DNA of 64,000 nucleotides from Parasphingorhabdus flavimaris. GTDB lineage: Bacteria > Pseudomonadota > Alphaproteobacteria > Sphingomonadales > Sphingomonadaceae. A program made the position numbers and the translations under genes. Numbering within the stretch: the stretch's first letter is position 1; every line of letters starts with the position of its first letter. Where the stretch lies: the NCBI RefSeq assembly GCF_013371215.1, contig NZ_JABWMH010000001.1, positions 496,001 through 560,000 of the forward strand. The letters are read 5' to 3'. Shown piece by piece: positions 53,251 through 62,206 of this stretch. The notes beneath the pieces were generated by a model, which did not search any database, was not told where the DNA came from, and saw nothing but the letters and a program-made list of their open reading frames with translations.

Positions 53251-53893
53251 ATGAAAGATACAACCTACAGCGTCAAAATTGTCCGCCGAAGGAACGAGAG
53301 CGGACGTGTCGCAGTTACGGTTGAAATGATCGCGAACGATTGGATATCATCTCTGGGGTTTGACTGGGCATTCTCCTTCCCGGGTGCCATGAGGGGAATC
53401 GTGTTCATGGAAGCGATCGCCTCCCTTGATAGGCTGGGACATGTTTCCCAAACGGGCGCGGGAAACATTCCAAAAATTCCGTACTTCCGAAGGTGAAGCC
53501 ATGATCCTCAAGCACAACGCCTTCGTTGAGTAGGTGCTGCCCGGGTCGGTAATCAGGGGACTGACCGACGAGGAGATGCTGGAATATCGGCGCCCTTTGA
53601 AACAGCAGGAGAAAGCGGACGCCCAACACTGATGTGGCCACGGCAAATTCCCATCGGAGGCGCGCCTGAAAGTGTTCACAGATCGTTTCCAACTACAGCA
53701 AATGGCTGCGACAAACCGACTTTCGGAAGCTTTTGTGAACCTCGAGCAGGGAGCCATGACCAATGACTCGAGGCGGGATATTGTTCGGTTATGGAAGGCC
53801 GTATCTGAGGTTACGGTAAAAGGCCTTTACTTTGTTCAAGAAGATTCGCCGCCTGAGATCAGGCAAGCGGTGTCGACCTGGTTTTGGACTATT
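53251..53893 (+). pseudogene. Decayed haloalkane dehalogenase
   Basis: Read in several frames, this stretch is a haloalkane dehalogenase missing its N-terminal third. Recognisable pieces are LGFDWAFSFPGAMRGIVFME (near 53350), MILKHNAFVE (53501) followed by an in-frame TAG (53531) and VLPGSVIRGLTDEEMLEYRR, then in another frame GRPTLMWPRQIPIGGAPES (near 53615), and finally GAMTNDSRRDIVRLWKAVSE (53749) and YFVQEDSPPEIRQAVSTWF. At least three frameshifts and one stop break it. Such enzymes (LinB/DhaA type) cleave carbon-halogen bonds. The end runs into repeat copy 1. Confidence 0.8.
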
Positions 53894-54315
53894 GCCGTCA
53901 GTCAAGAGTGCCTCTCTGGACTTCGGGACTGCCGCGTTCAGAGTCGATCATCGAAAGGACCAAGTCAGATACATTGGATGTAAATTCGGGGTTGGTGCGC
54001 AACAGTGCCACTACGCGACGTCCTTCTTCCAACTGCCGCACTTTGGCACGTAACTCGAGCAGCTTTCCCTGAGAGTCCTTGGCAAGCCCATATAAGGATT
54101 GTCCCCTAACGATACGCCCCAACGCCTCGGCCGATGCCACGCGCTTTTCGCAGCGGCAGGCCGCTTTCTCCGAAACGTTTCCGCAGGTTGAGAGAACGAA
54201 ATTCTTTACCGCACCACGACCACGTCGCAGACGCTGGCGATAGGTTGCTGGCGTGATCTCCAGAACGGATGCCGCTTCGGTATCCGTCAGCTCAAAGACA
54301 TCTCCTAATAGATAT
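53860..54315. repeat. 456-bp direct repeat, copy 1
   Basis: This segment matches 57604-58059 over its whole length with one substitution seen (A versus G near 53951/57695). It holds the last codons of the dehalogenase and, on the minus strand, the 3' part of an ECF sigma gene. Flanking sequence differs on both sides of the two copies. Confidence 0.9.
53898..54315 (-). pseudogene. Fragment of an ECF sigma factor gene
   Basis: This is the 3' part of the sigma gene whose complete copy is at 57642-58499. It lacks the coding start and region 2 and ends at the repeat boundary. It contains the C-terminal HTH-like part and the tail (GKLLELRAKVRQLEEGRRVV). It is a by-product of the repeat and not expected to be functional. 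Confidence 0.8.
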
Positions 54316-54422
54316 CGTCACGCAAATATGGCAGGGTTATTCTACAGTGAGAATGGCGCGCGGAAACTGTCAAATCCTCGGTCCTACAGACGCACAGATA
54401 GCGCTCTTTTGAACGCATCGAC

Positions 54423-55190
54423 CTACAAAGCCGGCAGGCCGACTATCGCGCGTCCCTCATTTGTCTTCAGAGAGAAGTCACCGCCGGCGAACTCTTCGCC
54501 TTCGCGGCTCATTAAAAATGCGATTGCCTGAGCGACCCATTCAGGCGGAATATGGTGTGACCAATCGAGTTTGCTTACAGGATTGATACCGCTGTCACGG
54601 ATCACACCTTGCATCTCTGTGGCGACCGTTCCCGGACTTAATCCAACGCAATGAATACCATGCTCTGCGTATTCTTTATGTGTGCAGCGAGTGAGGGAAA
54701 GAACAGCCGCCTTGGTCGAACAATAGTGGCTCCAACCTTCCATGGCGCCAGTTGCTGCACCAGAGCTGATATTGATGATCGTGCCCGATTTTGCGGCAAT
54801 CATCTCAGGCAATGCGGCCCTAAGCCCATTGTAGACTCCTTTAAGATTGACATCGACGACCTGTGACCACGCTTCGGGATCACTGTCGGCAATACGCGAG
54901 ACGGGATCGATGATCCCTGCGTTGTTCACAAGGACATCCAAACGTCCGGTGCGATCAACAGCCAGACGCACTGCGCTCTCGAGCGTTTGATAATCAGCGA
55001 CACTGCCTGCGATGGTGACCGCGTAGCCTCCCTGAATCGCAATCGCATTGGCGACACGCTCAAGCTTTGACGCGCTGCGCGCGACAAGAATGACCGTTGC
55101 ACCAAATGCTGCCAAATATCGAGCAGTTGCTGCGCCGATTCCCTGACTTGCGCCAGTTATGATTATTGATTTGTTTTCTATCGCATTCAT
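54423..55190 (-). CDS. SDR family oxidoreductase
   Basis: The 255-residue classical SDR has TGASQGIGAATARYLA (nucleotide binding), VLVNNAGI, ISSGAATGAM and the YCSTK active site (near residue 157). It is predicted to use NAD(P)H on an alcohol or ketone. It lies 13 bases downstream of the azoreductase on the same strand, so the two are co-transcribed, probably under the divergent LysR regulator. Confidence 0.87.
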   Translation of the reverse strand: MNAIENKSIIITGASQGIGAATARYLAAFGATVILVARSASKLERVANAIAIQGGYAVTIAGSVADYQTLESAVRLAVDRTGRLDVLVNNAGIIDPVSRIADSDPEAWSQVVDVNLKGVYNGLRAALPEMIAAKSGTIINISSGAATGAMEGWSHYCSTKAAVLSLTRCTHKEYAEHGIHCVGLSPGTVATEMQGVIRDSGINPVSKLDWSHHIPPEWVAQAIAFLMSREGEEFAGGDFSLKTNEGRAIVGLPAL

Positions 55191-55203
55191 GATTTGTTTC
55201 CCT

Positions 55204-55830
55204 TCAGTTGGTTGGATTGAACTCCGCGGCGATCTGCGCCTTGGTTCGATCGATGGCAGCTTGAACGGTTGCCTCGTCTGCGGTTAATAACTCAGCGCTG
55301 AAGAATTTGACCTGCTCAATCCCAAGAAATTCGAGAACGAAGCGCAAGTAAGGTTCTAAAAAATTCGCAGCGGCGAAGTCGCCGCCTTCGCCATACCGTC
55401 CGGCGCCATAGGCACAGCACACGTACGCCTTATTTACCCCGACAAGACCGGAAAACTTACCATCTTCGTAGCTGAAAGTGCGGTTGATCCGCACAACCTG
55501 ATCGATCCACGCCTTCAGCGCCGACGGCGCTGAAAAATTGTACATAGGTGCCGTAATTAGAATCGTATCGGCCCATTGAACTTCAGCGATGAGCTTGTCG
55601 GACAGGGCTGTGGCTGCCCGCAGTTCGTCTGTCATCTGGTCCTCTGGCGTGTAAAAGCCAGCAATGGTCGATTGATGGATTTGCTCGACTGGCTCTGCGA
55701 CCAAGTCTCGGGTGCGAACGGTCAAGCCTTTCGAGTATGCTTGTGCGCATTCAAGAAGATAGTCGCCGAGTGCTCGCGAATGTGAAGCTTCGGTCCTGGC
55801 ACTTGAGTCCACGCGCAGTAAGTTTTTCAT
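55204..55830 (-). CDS. FMN-dependent NADH-azoreductase (AzoR type)
   Basis: From the ATG at 55830 the product is 208 residues, a flavodoxin-like quinone/azo reductase. It carries VDSSARTEASHSRALGDYLL near the N-terminus, ILITAPMYNFSAPSALKAWI (FMN-binding loop) and AYGAGRYGEGGDFAAANF. It reduces azo bonds and quinones with NADH. AAGGA precedes the ATG. The LysR gene diverges from it, with about 98 bases between the two starts. Confidence 0.9.
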   Translation of the reverse strand: MKNLLRVDSSARTEASHSRALGDYLLECAQAYSKGLTVRTRDLVAEPVEQIHQSTIAGFYTPEDQMTDELRAATALSDKLIAEVQWADTILITAPMYNFSAPSALKAWIDQVVRINRTFSYEDGKFSGLVGVNKAYVCCAYGAGRYGEGGDFAAANFLEPYLRFVLEFLGIEQVKFFSAELLTADEATVQAAIDRTKAQIAAEFNPTN

Positions 55831-55928
55831 TTCTTGATCCTTTCTTGATTTCAAGCCTCAATTTTATTCTATATATTGAAGCAGATAATCATGGACTTTT
55901 TCATTATATTGATGCAAAATTTACATTA

Positions 55929-56828
55929 ATGGATACAAGATACATTCATCACTTTTTGGAAGTCGCACGGGTAAGGAGTTTCGCCGCCGCCGCTCGCCAT
56001 CTGGATATCGATCCGTCTGTAATTTCACGCTCAGTCAGCACTTTAGAGGCCTCACTCGGCGTCAGGCTTCTCCAACGCACCACACGCACGATTTCACTGA
56101 CTGAAGCGGGTGAAGCCTATCTGGGCAAAATTTCACCGTTGTTGGATGAGCTTGAGGCGATCCATGGCAAAATGAGGGATAGTGATCGCGCGATTGGGGG
56201 CAGGCTTTGTATTAGTGCGTCGGTTGCCTTCGGCCACGCATGCATCGTGCCCCATCTTTCGGCATTCTCAGAACAGTTTCCCGAAATTGACCTGATCCTA
56301 AAATTTGATGACCGAAATGTAGACCTCGTCGAAGAGAGGGTCGATCTGGCTATCCGGCTAGCACCTTCTCTCGATATTGCTGTGATAGCCACAAAGCTGA
56401 TGGATACGCGCTATCGGCTCTGTGCTAGCCCAAATTATGTTGACAAGAGTGGAGTTCTTAAAGGCCCATCAGAGCTAGAAGGGCATAGGCTTATCAGCTT
56501 TGATCTGCCTGGTTTTCGATCGCAATGGATGAGCCGAGATAAAGGCGGTGAGGTGCTGGAGATACCGATTAGCCCGTCGCTTTTGATCTCGAATGCTCTC
56601 GCTCTGAAGGAGGCGGTTATTTGCGGACTGGGGATCGGAATTATGGCTGATTGGCTGGTGAGGGACGAAATTGCTTCTGGCGAATTGATTGACGTTTTTC
56701 CAGATCAGCAATGGGCTGCGACAAGCTTCGAATCTGCGGCCTGGCTCCTCTATCCGAGCCGATCCTACCTTCCTAGAAAGACTCGTGTCGCGATCGATTT
56801 TTTCCGTCAGAAGATCGTTCCGAAATAG
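55929..56828 (+). CDS. LysR family transcriptional regulator
   Basis: From the ATG at 55929 the 299-residue protein has an N-terminal winged HTH (FLEVARVRSFAAAARHLDID, PSVISRSVSTLEASLGVRLL) and a LysR co-inducer domain (about 90-295). It diverges from the azoreductase-SDR pair, the usual arrangement for a LysR regulator and its target. The open frame continues upstream (to 55737) but lacks HTH coherence there. Confidence 0.9.
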   Translation: MDTRYIHHFLEVARVRSFAAAARHLDIDPSVISRSVSTLEASLGVRLLQRTTRTISLTEAGEAYLGKISPLLDELEAIHGKMRDSDRAIGGRLCISASVAFGHACIVPHLSAFSEQFPEIDLILKFDDRNVDLVEERVDLAIRLAPSLDIAVIATKLMDTRYRLCASPNYVDKSGVLKGPSELEGHRLISFDLPGFRSQWMSRDKGGEVLEIPISPSLLISNALALKEAVICGLGIGIMADWLVRDEIASGELIDVFPDQQWAATSFESAAWLLYPSRSYLPRKTRVAIDFFRQKIVPK

Positions 56829-56918
56829 CGCTTTTCCGACTTTGCGAGATCACTTGCCTAAACGCAGATCAGATAAATCTAAGAAAAACTCTCGCGATTC
56901 CAAGCTTATAAGTTACAA

Positions 56919-57389
56919 TTGCCTTATGAAGAAGACGGCATCACACCTGAAAACATTATTCAGACACTTTCCGAACGGTCTCCAGGAACGGTTGCTATTG
57001 ACGCCTGGGGAAAAACCTCGCTGTTCTATAATCCAGAGGGATTGCTGCCGCGCGGGTTTTATTTTGCCACAGTAAAGCAGAAGGATGGTGAGAATGACCG
57101 TGCTTCTGATCTCATTCGTGGAGGGGTGTTCCGCTTCAATACTGGCACGGCGAAGCCACTATTCCTCGAACGCTTTGGACCACCTCCTGCACGCCCCGCA
57201 AAAGGCAAGGCCGTAGCTAGCCCTTGGGATTTTACCGAGCTAGACGTTATATCTCCTCATCCTGTCTATGGCTGGATGAGCTGGATATCCGTACTCAATC
57301 CTTCACCAGAGACTTTGCTGGAGCTCAAACCGATGATTGAGGCCGCTTTTTTGAAAGCAAGGGCAGCATTCGAGAAGAAGACTAAATGA
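56919..57389 (+). CDS. DUF6194 family protein
   Basis: The 156-residue protein matches the DUF6194 pattern: GTVAIDAWGKTSLFYNPEGL, FATVKQKDG, GGVFRFNTGTAKPLFLERFG, and the conserved HPVYGWMSWISVLNP. The likely start is a TTG at 56919; no better in-frame start is seen. The function of this family is unknown. It sits in the block between the two 456-bp repeats. Confidence 0.72.
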   Translation: MPYEEDGITPENIIQTLSERSPGTVAIDAWGKTSLFYNPEGLLPRGFYFATVKQKDGENDRASDLIRGGVFRFNTGTAKPLFLERFGPPPARPAKGKAVASPWDFTELDVISPHPVYGWMSWISVLNPSPETLLELKPMIEAAFLKARAAFEKKTK

Positions 57390-57603
57390 TACCCACTGCC
57401 TTGCAAGCTCCAAACGGAAGATTAGAGATCGTTTCCTCCCAATAAAGATTTGTTTTGTTGGTCAATGCAATTGGCGCGCATCACGGCGATCGGATCCTCG
57501 CCTCAAATTGACTGCAGCGCGGAGGTCGTTTTGCGATGCTTGTTTGGTTCGAGCCACTAATCCAGAGAGGGCAAGCACGTGAATTACCGACGCGCCTGTT
57601 TAG

Positions 57604-58059
57604 CAGGCAAGCGGTGTCGACCTGGTTTTGGACTATTGCCGTCAGTCAAGAGTGCCTCTCTGGACTTCGGGACTGCCGCGTTCAGAGTCGATCGTCGAAA
57701 GGACCAAGTCAGATACATTGGATGTAAATTCGGGGTTGGTGCGCAACAGTGCCACTACGCGACGTCCTTCTTCCAACTGCCGCACTTTGGCACGTAACTC
57801 GAGCAGCTTTCCCTGAGAGTCCTTGGCAAGCCCATATAAGGATTGTCCCCTAACGATACGCCCCAACGCCTCGGCCGATGCCACGCGCTTTTCGCAGCGG
57901 CAGGCCGCTTTCTCCGAAACGTTTCCGCAGGTTGAGAGAACGAAATTCTTTACCGCACCACGACCACGTCGCAGACGCTGGCGATAGGTTGCTGGCGTGA
58001 TCTCCAGAACGGATGCCGCTTCGGTATCCGTCAGCTCAAAGACATCTCCTAATAGATAT
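57604..58059. repeat. 456-bp direct repeat, copy 2
   Basis: This is the second copy of the repeat at 53860. It contains the 3' part of the complete ECF sigma gene on the minus strand and, on the plus strand, the last codons of the dehalogenase without the rest of that gene. Together with copy 1 it flanks a 3,288-bp block (54316-57603). Confidence 0.9.
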
Positions 58060-58499
58060 GCGATCCTGAGAGTGCGGTTCAGGCAGGTAAGCATGGCGAG
58101 CGTGCAGCCGACCTTAATCTCCTCAATGGCAAGTATCGTTTCGACATCCTTTGGTTCGCTTTCCGCATAATCACTCATCCCATTATCGAGATCTTCGGCG
58201 AACCCCTGGAAATTCATACGCATAGCTTCAACGCGGCTGCGCTTGCGGCTATTGACCAGATGCCTGCAAGCAATACGCATAGCCCATCCACCGGCCGCAT
58301 TGATTTCACGAAGTGCCCCAAGATTGGTGATGATCTTTATCAGAATCTCCTGGGTTGCGTCCTCGGCATCTGCGGGATGGGCGAGCATGCGCATGGCAAG
58401 GTTGTATACGGGCCTCTCGGCTGCACGTATGACAGCCTCCAAAGCGGCGCGGTCTCCCTGCCGCGCCGCTTCAACTTCGATCGGATCGAACCTGATCAT
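57642..58499 (-). CDS. ECF-type RNA polymerase sigma factor
   Basis: The 285-residue protein has sigma region 2 (YNLAMRMLAHPADAEDATQE, near 32-51) and region 4 (LTDTEAASVLEITPATYRQR, near 155). A C-terminal extension contains clustered Cys (CGNVSEKAACRCEKRV), then a coiled segment. The extra 80 residues are unusual for a minimal ECF factor. Its ATG overlaps the SRPBCC stop by four bases, so the genes are coupled. Its 3' half lies in repeat copy 2. Confidence 0.85.
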   Translation of the reverse strand: MIRFDPIEVEAARQGDRAALEAVIRAAERPVYNLAMRMLAHPADAEDATQEILIKIITNLGALREINAAGGWAMRIACRHLVNSRKRSRVEAMRMNFQGFAEDLDNGMSDYAESEPKDVETILAIEEIKVGCTLAMLTCLNRTLRIAYLLGDVFELTDTEAASVLEITPATYRQRLRRGRGAVKNFVLSTCGNVSEKAACRCEKRVASAEALGRIVRGQSLYGLAKDSQGKLLELRAKVRQLEEGRRVVALLRTNPEFTSNVSDLVLSTIDSERGSPEVQRGTLD

Positions 58500-58897
58500 G
58501 CTTCCAAGTGCGCCTTCAACTCAGCCAACTCTCCAGCAAGGATGCCCATCTGCTCGGCAAGCGCCCCTTCAAGGGCTTCAAGCGGCACCGGTGGCGCCAT
58601 TAGAACGAAGGAATATATTGAAGCGTCCATGCCGTCCGGTGTTATGCGGGAATAGGCGGCGCCGACCGAACCATCCGGGAAGGTCATCTTCCAGTCAACG
58701 GTTCCCTGATCGCTGTGCGCAATCGTTTCAAGGCGGATGGGAACAGCGCCATTCGGGGTGACCAGCTCTGCCGTCTCTCGGTCGGCCCGCTTGAAAGCGT
58801 TTGTCCATTTTGGTAGGTTTTTCGGGTCGGCAACATAATCGAACACGGCTTCATGCGGCCTGGCGATGGCGACTGATTGAACGTCATGGGTTTTCAT
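58496..58897 (-). CDS. SRPBCC family protein
   Basis: The 133-residue protein starts with the SRPBCC beta-helix pattern (VQSVAIARPHEAVFDYVADP) and WTNAFKRADRETAELV. Such proteins bind hydrophobic ligands in a deep pocket. It is translated before the ECF sigma factor, overlapping it by four bases, which suggests it helps sense or regulate through that sigma factor. Confidence 0.82.
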   Translation of the reverse strand: MKTHDVQSVAIARPHEAVFDYVADPKNLPKWTNAFKRADRETAELVTPNGAVPIRLETIAHSDQGTVDWKMTFPDGSVGAAYSRITPDGMDASIYSFVLMAPPVPLEALEGALAEQMGILAGELAELKAHLEA

Positions 58898-59001
58898 CTT
58901 CTAATCTCCTTTTTTACGTGCCGCTCATGACGAGGGGCTATTTATAAAGAGGAAGCCCGGACGAAAAGTGTGACTCATTATTTTGCCGACAGGGTGAAAC
59001 C

Positions 59002-59688
59002 TTAGAAAACCTCGGTGCTCGGACGCAGTTCGATTTCCCAGCTCCAAGCGCTCCTGTGCTGCCGTGCAGCGGCCAGATAGGTCTCCGCAATCCTGTCTGG
59101 GTGAAGTGATCTTTCAACGTTGTCATAGGGCGCGCCGCGGGCCGGTTCGTAAATGACGCCGTCGAGTACGAAATGTACGATATGAATGTTCCGGGGCGCC
59201 AATTCGCGCGCGAGGCTTTGACATAGTCCCCGCAAAGCGAACTTACCCATAGCGAACGGTGAGGAGTTGGCAAAACCCTTTACACCTGCTGTCGCACCTG
59301 TGAATTGGATAACGCCGCCAGAGCCCTGCATGCGAACAGCTGCGGCCTGAGCAACGAGGAATGCGCCAAAGGCGTTGGTTTCCAAGCTCTGGCGCACCGT
59401 GTCGGACGCAAGCTCCTCGATCGGACCTCTGGCGTAGTAACCGGTATTGAACACAACAAGATCTGCGACCTCTTCCCGCTCATCAAGGGCGGCAAACAGA
59501 GCGTTGACACTCTCTTCGTGAGTGACATCGCAAGCGAATGCGCTGGCATTCACCTCGTCACAGAGCGGCCCGAGCTTGGTTGCATCTCGGGCCGCTAAGG
59601 CGACCCTTATACCGTTCGCTGCGAACACACGGGCGAGCGAGGCGCTGAGGCCATGCCCGGCACCGACAATCAGTGCATTCTTGATCAT
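59002..59688 (-). CDS. SDR-like protein with altered active site
   Basis: The 228-residue Rossmann protein is SDR-like but departs from the classical motifs. The dinucleotide site is GAGHGLSASLAR (Ser replaces the third Gly) and the YxxxK site reads FAMGK (SPFAMGKFALRGL, near residue 150), with Phe for the catalytic Tyr. Such FxxxK variants occur in an SDR subfamily and may act without the usual Tyr or be non-reducing. It follows the ABM gene with a 4-base overlap. Confidence 0.78.
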   Translation of the reverse strand: MIKNALIVGAGHGLSASLARVFAANGIRVALAARDATKLGPLCDEVNASAFACDVTHEESVNALFAALDEREEVADLVVFNTGYYARGPIEELASDTVRQSLETNAFGAFLVAQAAAVRMQGSGGVIQFTGATAGVKGFANSSPFAMGKFALRGLCQSLARELAPRNIHIVHFVLDGVIYEPARGAPYDNVERSLHPDRIAETYLAAARQHRSAWSWEIELRPSTEVF

Positions 59689-60008
59689 CGGAACTGCCCC
59701 GCTGAAGTAGCGGACGACGCACTCAACTTGCGCACGTCGACGGGAGTGGTAAGCCAGCTTTCGTAATTCTGGAATACCGCCTCTGTATACGGTGCCTCAT
59801 AGTGCCTTGCTAATGCGGATTCGTCCTCGAAGCATTCAAACAGGTGTAACGTGTCAGGCTCGTCACGGCTGACAAACACGCTGAAGACGTGACACGCTGG
59901 TTCGAGCAGAGTTAAAGGAACCAGTTCGTCCAGTGCTGCTCGGGCAACTTCAAAAAACTCAGGCTTCGGACGGATCGTCGCAAATAGATAGAGACGAGTG
60001 TCGGACAT
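59685..60008 (-). CDS. Antibiotic biosynthesis monooxygenase (ABM) family protein
   Basis: The 107-residue ABM-domain protein resembles putative quinol monooxygenases (YLFATIRPKPEFFEVARAAL, EPACHVFSVFVSRDEPDTLH, ESALARHYEAPY). It forms a dimeric alpha/beta barrel that oxidises or cleaves quinol-like substrates. It lies 3 bases downstream of an SDR gene and overlaps the next SDR by four bases. Confidence 0.85.
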   Translation of the reverse strand: MSDTRLYLFATIRPKPEFFEVARAALDELVPLTLLEPACHVFSVFVSRDEPDTLHLFECFEDESALARHYEAPYTEAVFQNYESWLTTPVDVRKLSASSATSAGQFR

Positions 60009-60011
60009 GAT

Positions 60012-60899
60012 TTATTGCTCCTCGAACGCATAAACTTGTGACAATTGCTCGATGAGCCTCGTCTGGATTGGCGCTGTCGCCATGTTAATGGCGGAGACGC
60101 CCATATCATCGCCAATTTGCGTGCGGATAGGGCGCAGCCCTTCCATCTCGACGAGGGCCATTATGCTATCAGCCACATTCTGCGCGTCGTTGCCTGTCTG
60201 GTCTTGGGCAAACAGATCGCGAAACATTCCTAAAAGCTTTTCGCGCCCTTCATTGTGGGGACCATATTCTTGTAGAACGGCTGGAAGATCTGGCGCCGGG
60301 GCGGTTTTGACCAAGTCCGTTGCATGACCGCTGGGCTCAATAATCACTGACTGAATATTAAAGGGCGCCAGTTCATAATTCAAACTCTCGGCATAGGCTT
60401 CCATCGCCCATTTCGACGCGCAATAAATGCCAAAATATGGAATCGCCAAGCGCCCAGCCGCAGAACTTAAGTGAATGAGCAGGCCGCTGTGACGCTGACG
60501 CATGGCAGGCAAGGCCGCTTGGCTCATCTTGGCTAGCCCGAACATGTTCACATCGAAACAGGCTTGCGTCGCCTGTGGGGAATAAGCCTCAGTGACGCCA
60601 ACGGGCATGACACCGGCATTGTTAACGAGCACATCGAGAGGGCGCTCCGCCTCAATTTTGGCAATTGCGCGCTGACAGTCTTCTTCAGATGTCACATCGA
60701 GGTCGATGATCAAAAGTGAAAGCCCTGATTGCATGGCGTAGTCAGTGAGAGCGCTAGCAGCTTTGGCGTTGGGCCCATCCCTATCTCTCATAGCCGCGTA
60801 AACGTGATGCCCCCCGGCGGCGAGTGTTTTTGCCGTAAGGTAACCGATACCCCGGCTCGCGCCGGTTACAAGAATCGTTTTTGGGGAATTTGCGTTCAT
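60012..60899 (-). CDS. SDR family oxidoreductase
   Basis: The 295-residue classical SDR has TGASRGIGYLTAKTLAAGG, LVNNAGVMPVG, LSSAAGRL and the active site YCASK (near 158). NAD(P)-linked, substrate unknown. It is the first gene of the SDR-ABM-SDR operon and starts inside the 3' end of the TetR gene (119-base overlap). Confidence 0.87.
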   Translation of the reverse strand: MNANSPKTILVTGASRGIGYLTAKTLAAGGHHVYAAMRDRDGPNAKAASALTDYAMQSGLSLLIIDLDVTSEEDCQRAIAKIEAERPLDVLVNNAGVMPVGVTEAYSPQATQACFDVNMFGLAKMSQAALPAMRQRHSGLLIHLSSAAGRLAIPYFGIYCASKWAMEAYAESLNYELAPFNIQSVIIEPSGHATDLVKTAPAPDLPAVLQEYGPHNEGREKLLGMFRDLFAQDQTGNDAQNVADSIMALVEMEGLRPIRTQIGDDMGVSAINMATAPIQTRLIEQLSQVYAFEEQ

Positions 60900-61503
60900 T
60901 CGTTTTTCCTTGGTTTTTGAAGACTGATTTCATAAATAATTCGAGCGGGTCCGAATTTCCGGCGGCCTTCATCCGTGTCAGTGCCCCGCTCCAGGCGTTG
61001 AGCAACCAATCCGCTGCTTCTGCGGTGCTTAGGTGAGATAGGTTGATCGTCGTGAGATCTGAATCTTTAAGGCACTGAGCTATTTCGTCGGAAAGCTCCT
61101 GCCAATTTTGATTCAGCTCTGCTTGAAACGTCGGACTCTCATCCGCAAGTTCACTTGTAAGGTTGCACATCAGGCAGCCTTGGGAGAAACTACGATTTTC
61201 CATATCCACTGCCGCAGCTTCAAAAAAAGCCCTGAGTCGCAATATCGGCAGCTTACCATCATCGTTTAACACTTGGCGGGCGAATTCAACTTGCTGTTTG
61301 GAATATCGGCGCGCAATTTCGATACCGAAATCCTCTTTACTCTGAAAATAATGATAGAATGACCCTTTTGCGATTTCCGCATATTTTAGAACATCCATTA
61401 CACCTGTGTCCGCAAAGCTCTTTTGACGAATAAGCTTTTCACCAACATCAAGCAGCCGCGTACGCGCCGCATCATAATTTTCCTGATTTCGCACCCGAGC
61501 CAT
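60781..61503 (-). CDS. TetR family transcriptional regulator, 3' end runs into the next gene
   Basis: The 240-residue protein starts with a TetR HTH (YDAARTRLLDVGEKLIRQKS, AEIAKGSFYHYFQSKEDFG). The normal fold ends near residue 200 (ELFMKSVFKNQ); the remaining 40 residues, charged and Arg-rich, are translated from the start of the SDR gene in another frame. The natural stop has probably been lost. It presumably represses itself and the SDR-ABM-SDR run through the palindrome at 61535. Confidence 0.85.
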   Translation of the reverse strand: MARVRNQENYDAARTRLLDVGEKLIRQKSFADTGVMDVLKYAEIAKGSFYHYFQSKEDFGIEIARRYSKQQVEFARQVLNDDGKLPILRLRAFFEAAAVDMENRSFSQGCLMCNLTSELADESPTFQAELNQNWQELSDEIAQCLKDSDLTTINLSHLSTAEAADWLLNAWSGALTRMKAAGNSDPLELFMKSVFKNQGKTNERKFPKNDSCNRREPGYRLPYGKNTRRRGASRLRGYER

Positions 61504-61534
61504 GATGTGTTCCCTTGCATCTGTTGAATTAATA

Positions 61535-61548
61535 ATAGACCGGTCAAT
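61535..61548. promoter_or_regulatory. TetR operator palindrome
   Basis: ATAGACCGGTCAAT contains the palindrome GACCGGTC (61538-61545). It lies about 32 bases upstream of the tetR start. TAGACCGGTC-type dyads are common TetR/AcrR operators. Confidence 0.6.
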
Positions 61549-62206
61549 TATAATGTCAATTGCTTTTTAGCCCGATGCAGATAGTGACAAGTCTTGCCAT
61601 TTTACTCCCATAAAGTTTTTAAAACTGTGGCTTAGCTATCTCTCACATTATATGATCGGCAATGTTGAAATTCACGAACCTCATGATTAGCTTGACCTTG
61701 AAAGGTTCGACTGCGAGGTTCTGCTTGCCTTCAGCGAAGCTGATAAAGGTGTAAAATATGCAGTTCTAGGTAATAGGAGTTCAATCGGTCTCAAGTCGAT
61801 ATTTGAGAAACCGGGCTCCTGCATGCTCTACTTCCCCGGCAAGCTGGACCCCGAACCTTTTTAGCGCGCCTAGATTTTTGCGCGACGGCGGTAAAAGAAG
61901 AGTCACTGAGAAAATGCGTTCATCCGCAACTGCGAAGTCGATCATAAGTCTTGAAATACGTATGCCAAGTCCAAATGAGTCTGGCTTTAGAACCAAGCCG
62001 TAATCCCACTCGTTGCCCTCTTTTTGGAAGCCACCCCACCCGATATATCGATTATTTGACAGTATGGCCCAATGCCCCAGCCCATCTTGCTTCCACCGCT
62101 CTTCTTTTGTGGAAACAAATTTTGCGGTGAAGTGGCCTGCCCCCCGAAAAATGGTCCATATTGAAAGTTAGGATTTCGGCTATTTATGGCTTGAAAGGAG
62201 CTTTGA

